DNA of 53,325 bases from Sulfurimonas sp. CG01_land_8_20_14_3_00_36_23. GTDB lineage: Bacteria > Campylobacterota > Campylobacteria > Campylobacterales > Sulfurimonadaceae. Location: contig PETN01000026.1 of the NCBI GenBank assembly GCA_002781365.1, positions 1-53,325 of the forward strand, given 5' to 3'. A program made the position numbers and the translations under genes. Positions within the stretch are counted from its first letter, which is position 1; each line of letters begins with the position of its first letter. The notes beneath the pieces were generated by a model. That model was not told where the DNA came from. It made no database searches and worked only from the letters and a program-made list of their open reading frames with translations. Shown here in pieces: positions 49,615 to 53,325 of the stretch.

Positions 49615-50566
49615 AGTGAACTATACAGTTGTCGGATTTCTAGTGCTTGCTGGATTTTTTTTAATGCTTGGATTTTCCTACTGGCTCTTAAAACCATCCG
49701 TTGAGTCGGAGACTACAAAGTATCTTATACATTTCGATGAATCGGTCTTAGGTCTCAATCTTGATGCTCCTGTAAAGTATAGAGGTATTGCCGTTGGCAA
49801 AGTAACACGCCTTCGAATAAATCCTAAAAATTCAGAGCAGGTAGAGGTGTTAGTTACAATACTCAAAACAACTCCTATCAAATCAACTACAGTCGCAAAA
49901 CTAACGGCACAGGGGATTACAGGTCTTAGCTATATTAACTTGAACTTAGGTGACAACGGTGCTCCAAGCCTAAAACGTAAAGAGGGGGAAGAGTATCCTA
50001 TTATAAAGACGGAGGCATCTTTTTTTGAGACTTTTGAAAAATCACTCGATAATGTTTCTACAAAACTCTCAAAAACTTTGACACAGACAGAGATACTCTT
50101 AAGTCCTGAAAATCAGGAGCAGATTAATTTTCTCCTTAAAAGAAGTGCTGATTTTATGGATAAGATGCAAAGGATGTTTGATGATAGAACAATCAATAAT
50201 TTTCATACAACGGTGCAACATCTTGCATCATCTTCTGAAAAATTTGATTTGCTCTTACCAAAAATAGAAGTTTTTGTAGATAAGAGTCTAGCTTGGGAAA
50301 CGAGCATCTCTACCTCTTTCACCTCGATCATGAAGAGTTATCTTGGTATTAGAGCTACTATGGATGAGATAAATAGAGCTATCTCGAGTGGAGAGTTTAA
50401 TTTTAAAGAGATTGCGGGAGACGTAGTCCCTACAATGAATAATACAATCCTTGAGATGCAACACTTAATGATACGCATAGAGGGTATTTTAAATCAGTAT
50501 GAGAGAAGTCCTAGTGACATACTCTTTATGCAAGAAGAGATAAAAAAAGGTCCGGGAGAGAAGTAG
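49604..50566 (+). CDS. mlaD: MlaD/MCE-domain protein
   Basis: 320 aa. One N-terminal membrane helix (VVGFLVLAGFFLMLGFSYWLL) and one MCE domain (about 38-125; VLGLNLDAPVKYRGIAVGKVTRLRI, LTAQGITGLSYINLNLG), then a long helical tail. It forms the periplasmic lipid-conducting ring. The start is TTG with AGGAG upstream, inside mlaF. Confidence 0.92.
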   Translation: MNNRVNYTVVGFLVLAGFFLMLGFSYWLLKPSVESETTKYLIHFDESVLGLNLDAPVKYRGIAVGKVTRLRINPKNSEQVEVLVTILKTTPIKSTTVAKLTAQGITGLSYINLNLGDNGAPSLKRKEGEEYPIIKTEASFFETFEKSLDNVSTKLSKTLTQTEILLSPENQEQINFLLKRSADFMDKMQRMFDDRTINNFHTTVQHLASSSEKFDLLLPKIEVFVDKSLAWETSISTSFTSIMKSYLGIRATMDEINRAISSGEFNFKEIAGDVVPTMNNTILEMQHLMIRIEGILNQYERSPSDILFMQEEIKKGPGEK

Positions 50567-51166
50567 ATGTATAGATATATTTTGATAATAGCGAGTCTTT
50601 TTTTATTTTCTGCATGTAGCATTAATAAGCCAGCAGTTGCAGAGTTTAGAATCAATACAAATTTGATACTCAGTGATGAAAATGCACAGATGTGTTTAGA
50701 TAAATCTATAAAAGTCGCACAGGCTTTTAGTTCAAACTCAATTATGTCTATTAAGATGAACTATGCACAGGGACCTAACAAACAGTTTGTCTATTCCCAA
50801 TCACAATGGGCAGATGCACCAAACCGCGCTATAACATCTGAAGTGGAGCGCCTACTCAAAGAGTCAAAATTTTTTAAAAGTGTTCAAACATCTAAATCAA
50901 GAAGTAATAATGATTTGATTTTAGAGATAAACATCGAAGATTTTATGCAGTATTTTAATGAAGACTCAACAGAGTCCTATGCCCTAGCAGCTGTGAGTAT
51001 GAGTCTCTTAGATGCTTCAAGCAACAGCGTTATCGCCTCGAACTCTTTTAAATCAAGAGTTCAAGTGAAGCAACTCAGCGCAGAGGGTGGGGTAGAAGCA
51101 CTCAACAGTGCGCTTGAAGATATTTTGTCTCAAACATATCAGTGGTTCATTGGAGTCTGTAAGTGA
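50567..51166 (+). CDS. ABC-transport auxiliary lipoprotein (PqiC/LptE-like fold)
   Basis: 199 aa. Lipobox LFLFSACS puts the lipidated Cys at about residue 17. The rest (RINTNLILSDENAQMCLDKSIKVA, YSQSQWADAPNRAITSEVERLL) matches the ABC-type auxiliary component family found with MCE transporters. It probably provides the outer-membrane end of the Mla-like pathway. It starts directly after the mlaD stop. Confidence 0.85.
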   Translation: MYRYILIIASLFLFSACSINKPAVAEFRINTNLILSDENAQMCLDKSIKVAQAFSSNSIMSIKMNYAQGPNKQFVYSQSQWADAPNRAITSEVERLLKESKFFKSVQTSKSRSNNDLILEINIEDFMQYFNEDSTESYALAAVSMSLLDASSNSVIASNSFKSRVQVKQLSAEGGVEALNSALEDILSQTYQWFIGVCK

Positions 51167-52452
51167 TACAAGAAGAAGAGTATAAAAAGAGAAGAGATAA
51201 ACTCTCTAAGAAACTATTAAATTACTCCGTTGGAATTATCTCTGCATCTTCTTATAAAACCCGTTCTAATGATACACAATACCCATACAGACAAAACAGC
51301 AACTTTTACTATTTGAGTGGATTTAAAGAGGATAACACTGCCCTTGTTTTTGTAAAAAGAAAAAAAAGTATCAAAACGATTCTCTTTGTGCAGGCGAAGG
51401 ATAAAGTGCAAGAGTTGTGGAATGGCAAAAGGCTAGGAGAGAAAAAGGCTAAAAAGAGATTTTTAGTGGATGAAGTTTACACAATGAGGGAGTTTGACTC
51501 TAAATTAAAAGAGTTTATAGGAGCTGCTAAAAATCTCTATTATGATTTTGACTCAGAAGATAAAAGTGTTCAACTCCTAAAGCCCTATGTCAAAGCGATT
51601 CAAACAAACAAAAATATTGCACCTCTGATTCATAAAATGAGACTCATCAAATCTTCTGCCGAGATTCAAGAGATAAAAAAAGCAATTCATATTACAAAAA
51701 AAGCGCATCATCAGGCTATGAATTTTTCTAAAATTGGTAAGAAAGAGTATATGCTTCAAGCGGAGATAGAGTATACCTTTAAATCTCATGGCGCATACAG
51801 TGATGCTTATACATCCATAGTGGCATGTGGAAACTCTGCAAATACTTTGCACTATATTGAGAACAACAGAGCGTTGGTAGAGAATGCGCTTATTCTTATA
51901 GATGCGGGCTGTGAGTATGACTATTACGCGAGTGACATAACGCGGACTATTCCTGTGAGTGGACAGTTTACACAGCCACAAAAAGAGCTTTACAATATGA
52001 TTTTGGAAGTGCAACTCAAAATCATTAAGATGGTAAAACCACATGCCAAAAGAAGTGACTTGCAACAAAAAGCACAAGAGCTTCTTTGTCGTGGTATGTT
52101 AGAGCTTAAAATACTCAAAGGCAACTATAAAAAACTGATGAAAAAAGAAGCCTATAAAAAATACTACCCTCATGGAATAGGGCATTGGATGGGTATAGAT
52201 GTTCATGATGAAGCTCCTTACAAAGATGAAAATGGCAATGAAATAGCATTTGCAAAAGGGATGGTTTTAACCATAGAACCTGGGATATATATCGATAAAG
52301 ATGACAAAAAAGTACCTAAAAAATATCGTGGAATCGGGATAAGAATAGAAGATGATATTTTAGTAACAAAGCGTGGGTATAAAAATTTATCTGCAAAAAT
52401 TGCAAAAAGTGTTAAAGAGATAGAGTCTATCTCCTCTGATAGAAAGCTTTAG
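51163..52452 (+). CDS. pepP: Xaa-Pro aminopeptidase (M24B)
   Basis: 429 aa. N-terminal creatinase-like domain (YPYRQNSNFYYLSGF). Catalytic pita-bread domain with the metal ligands in LIDAGCEYDYYASDITRTIP, HGIGHWMGIDVHD, TIEPGIYI and IRIEDDI. It cleaves N-terminal residues next to proline in the cytoplasm. The GTG start overlaps the preceding stop. It contains an exact copy of the 12-bp word at 51822-51833 (read VACGN) and a 9-bp core match near 52038 (read PHAK). Confidence 0.92.
   Translation: MIQEEEYKKRRDKLSKKLLNYSVGIISASSYKTRSNDTQYPYRQNSNFYYLSGFKEDNTALVFVKRKKSIKTILFVQAKDKVQELWNGKRLGEKKAKKRFLVDEVYTMREFDSKLKEFIGAAKNLYYDFDSEDKSVQLLKPYVKAIQTNKNIAPLIHKMRLIKSSAEIQEIKKAIHITKKAHHQAMNFSKIGKKEYMLQAEIEYTFKSHGAYSDAYTSIVACGNSANTLHYIENNRALVENALILIDAGCEYDYYASDITRTIPVSGQFTQPQKELYNMILEVQLKIIKMVKPHAKRSDLQQKAQELLCRGMLELKILKGNYKKLMKKEAYKKYYPHGIGHWMGIDVHDEAPYKDENGNEIAFAKGMVLTIEPGIYIDKDDKKVPKKYRGIGIRIEDDILVTKRGYKNLSAKIAKSVKEIESISSDRKL
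51822..51833 (+). repeat. dispersed 12-bp word GGCATGTGGAAA
   Basis: Exact copy inside the Xaa-Pro aminopeptidase gene. Confidence 0.85.
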
Positions 52453-52883
52453 TTATAAGAGTAGCTCCAGCCCGTTAAAGAGAACTCTTTGGCTTGGCTA
52501 AACTCATTTGAATCCGCTAAAAAATCCAAAACATGCATCACGCTATAGGGAATCCTCTGTTGATCCTCAGGCTTTACTAAAAGCATTGGCATAGGAGGTG
52601 TATCTTGCGCATTGCTGATTGCAAAGCCTACAGGCATAAGTTGACTCATAAGCTCACTAGGTTCTCCTATGCTCTGCTCTTGGAGAAATTTAGCTAAAAC
52701 GGCTTCTTGTACCTCCTCTGGCAAAACATCTGAGGTATTTAAAAAGATTGTAAAATGAATCGGTGTTTGTTTGAAATGGTCTGGAGCTGGTGCCGCCATG
52801 AGGATATACTCTACATTTTCTAAGTGTTTTATAATTTCGAGAGGGTCTAAATATTTATCTGTTTTTATAGCTTGTACGTTCAT
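52449..52883 (-). CDS. conserved-looking hypothetical protein
   Basis: 144 aa, acidic, soluble, Pro-rich in the middle (APAPDHFKQTPIHFTIFL, QDTPPMPMLLVKPEDQQ). No recognised domain. It is convergent with pepP (4-bp overlap) and 17 bp downstream of another small hypothetical gene, so those two form an operon. Confidence 0.65.
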   Translation of the reverse strand: MNVQAIKTDKYLDPLEIIKHLENVEYILMAAPAPDHFKQTPIHFTIFLNTSDVLPEEVQEAVLAKFLQEQSIGEPSELMSQLMPVGFAISNAQDTPPMPMLLVKPEDQQRIPYSVMHVLDFLADSNEFSQAKEFSLTGWSYSYN

Positions 52884-52900
52884 CTATCTCTTTCCTGTTA

Positions 52901-53218
52901 TTATCGTGACAAAAATTGTTGTAAGGCGAGATACTCTTCTTCAATCGTTTTTAAATTTTGAAGCATTTTTATCTCATCAATTGCGGCATTCTCTTTTAAA
53001 AACTCTTCTCTCCATGCTATGTTCTTGTTGAGTTCATTTAAGCCTGTTGTAACATACTCAAGCATGGTCTCAATTTGAGCACCGCTAATCATGCCATCTC
53101 CATCTGCTTTATAAAAAAGAAGCGCGTACTCATTCATCTCTTGTGTGAGTCTAAAATCGTCTGCTATGTTTTTTATAATCTGTTTGATTTTTTTGTTTTT
53201 AAATTCTCGTTTTGCCAT
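52901..53218 (-). CDS. small hypothetical coiled-coil protein
   Basis: 105 aa. The N-terminus is basic (MAKREFKNKKIKQIIKNIADD), and the rest is helical and likely coiled-coil (EFLKENAAIDEIKMLQNLKTIEEEYLALQQFL). No family is recognised. It is first of a two-gene minus-strand operon. Confidence 0.65.
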   Translation of the reverse strand: MAKREFKNKKIKQIIKNIADDFRLTQEMNEYALLFYKADGDGMISGAQIETMLEYVTTGLNELNKNIAWREEFLKENAAIDEIKMLQNLKTIEEEYLALQQFLSR

Positions 53219-53325
53219 TGCAATTTGCCTGATTTTTAATTGAACCCTCTGAACAAGTCCATTTACAGAACTTTGTTTGAAAAGTTAGTAGTTTTTAATA
53301 TTTGACTTTTTCTTTTTAGCAGTTT

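Noticed and set aside
3769-51833. The 12-bp word as DnaA boxes or a replication origin
   Set aside because: TTTCCACA is near the DnaA-box core, but the conserved word extends to GCC beyond it. The copies are spread over 50 kb and inside genes, and no dnaA or dnaN gene is near.

Overview
This is an AT-rich chromosomal window from a bacterium of the Campylobacterota (former Epsilonproteobacteria), most likely a Sulfurimonas-like sulfur oxidiser. That genus-level guess is inference. It rests on base composition, on the CheV + CheA-receiver fusion + CheW set, on the MlaE permease with an N-terminal STAS domain, and on the respiratory-type polyferredoxins. No rRNA, tRNA, CRISPR array or transposase was found.

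Layout. 1-7.7 kb: ung, an exported DNase I-fold protein, an M3 oligopeptidase, an unusual trypsin-like protease/partner pair and a PepD-type dipeptidase. 7.8-9.1 kb: a brnTA-type toxin-antitoxin pair, a fragment resembling an HNH nuclease and an intergenic mosaic repeat. 9.1-14.1 kb: glutaminase, an RlmI-like methyltransferase, an orphan degenerate helicase half, an aldehyde dehydrogenase and a PlsC-like acyltransferase. 14.2-24.2 kb: one co-directional block with a structured leader, a TonB-dependent receptor, a DsbD/CcdA-like membrane protein, two polyferredoxins, an HgdB-like Fe-S protein, its BadF-type ATPase activator, and ExbB-ExbD-TonB. 24.2-26.0 kb: repeats, two copies of a locus encoding two tiny membrane peptides, and an antitoxin beside a truncated toxin. 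26-36 kb: a lipoprotein, an atypical response regulator, sodB, a copper-type P-ATPase, NfeD/slipin, a ferritin-like protein, a DAACS transporter, an LMW phosphatase and an HTH-Fic pair, followed by a third copy of the two-peptide locus. 36.5-41.2 kb: an arsenic island. It has arsR, thioredoxin-coupled arsC, a Cys-rich protein, two thioredoxin-fold proteins, a CcdA-like protein and an ArsP-like permease, divergent from arsB. 41.2-53.3 kb: housekeeping genes (greA, argC, an LpxH-like phosphatase, cheV-cheA-cheW, mlaE-mlaF-mlaD plus lipoprotein, Xaa-Pro aminopeptidase).

Three signals stand out. (1) A 12-bp word, GGCATGTGGAAA, occurs 16 times exactly on the two strands, in intergenic regions, inside genes in several frames and across start codons. 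This resembles a DNA-uptake-type dispersed signal. (2) Three dispersed copies of a locus each encode a 33-aa and a 32-aa hydrophobic peptide behind an identical promoter architecture with 11-bp direct repeats. The genes are far below usual gene-calling length. (3) The TonB/polyferredoxin/HgdB-BadF block looks like an undescribed uptake-plus-reduction system. A near-identical 22-bp direct-repeat element precedes both the receptor and exbB.
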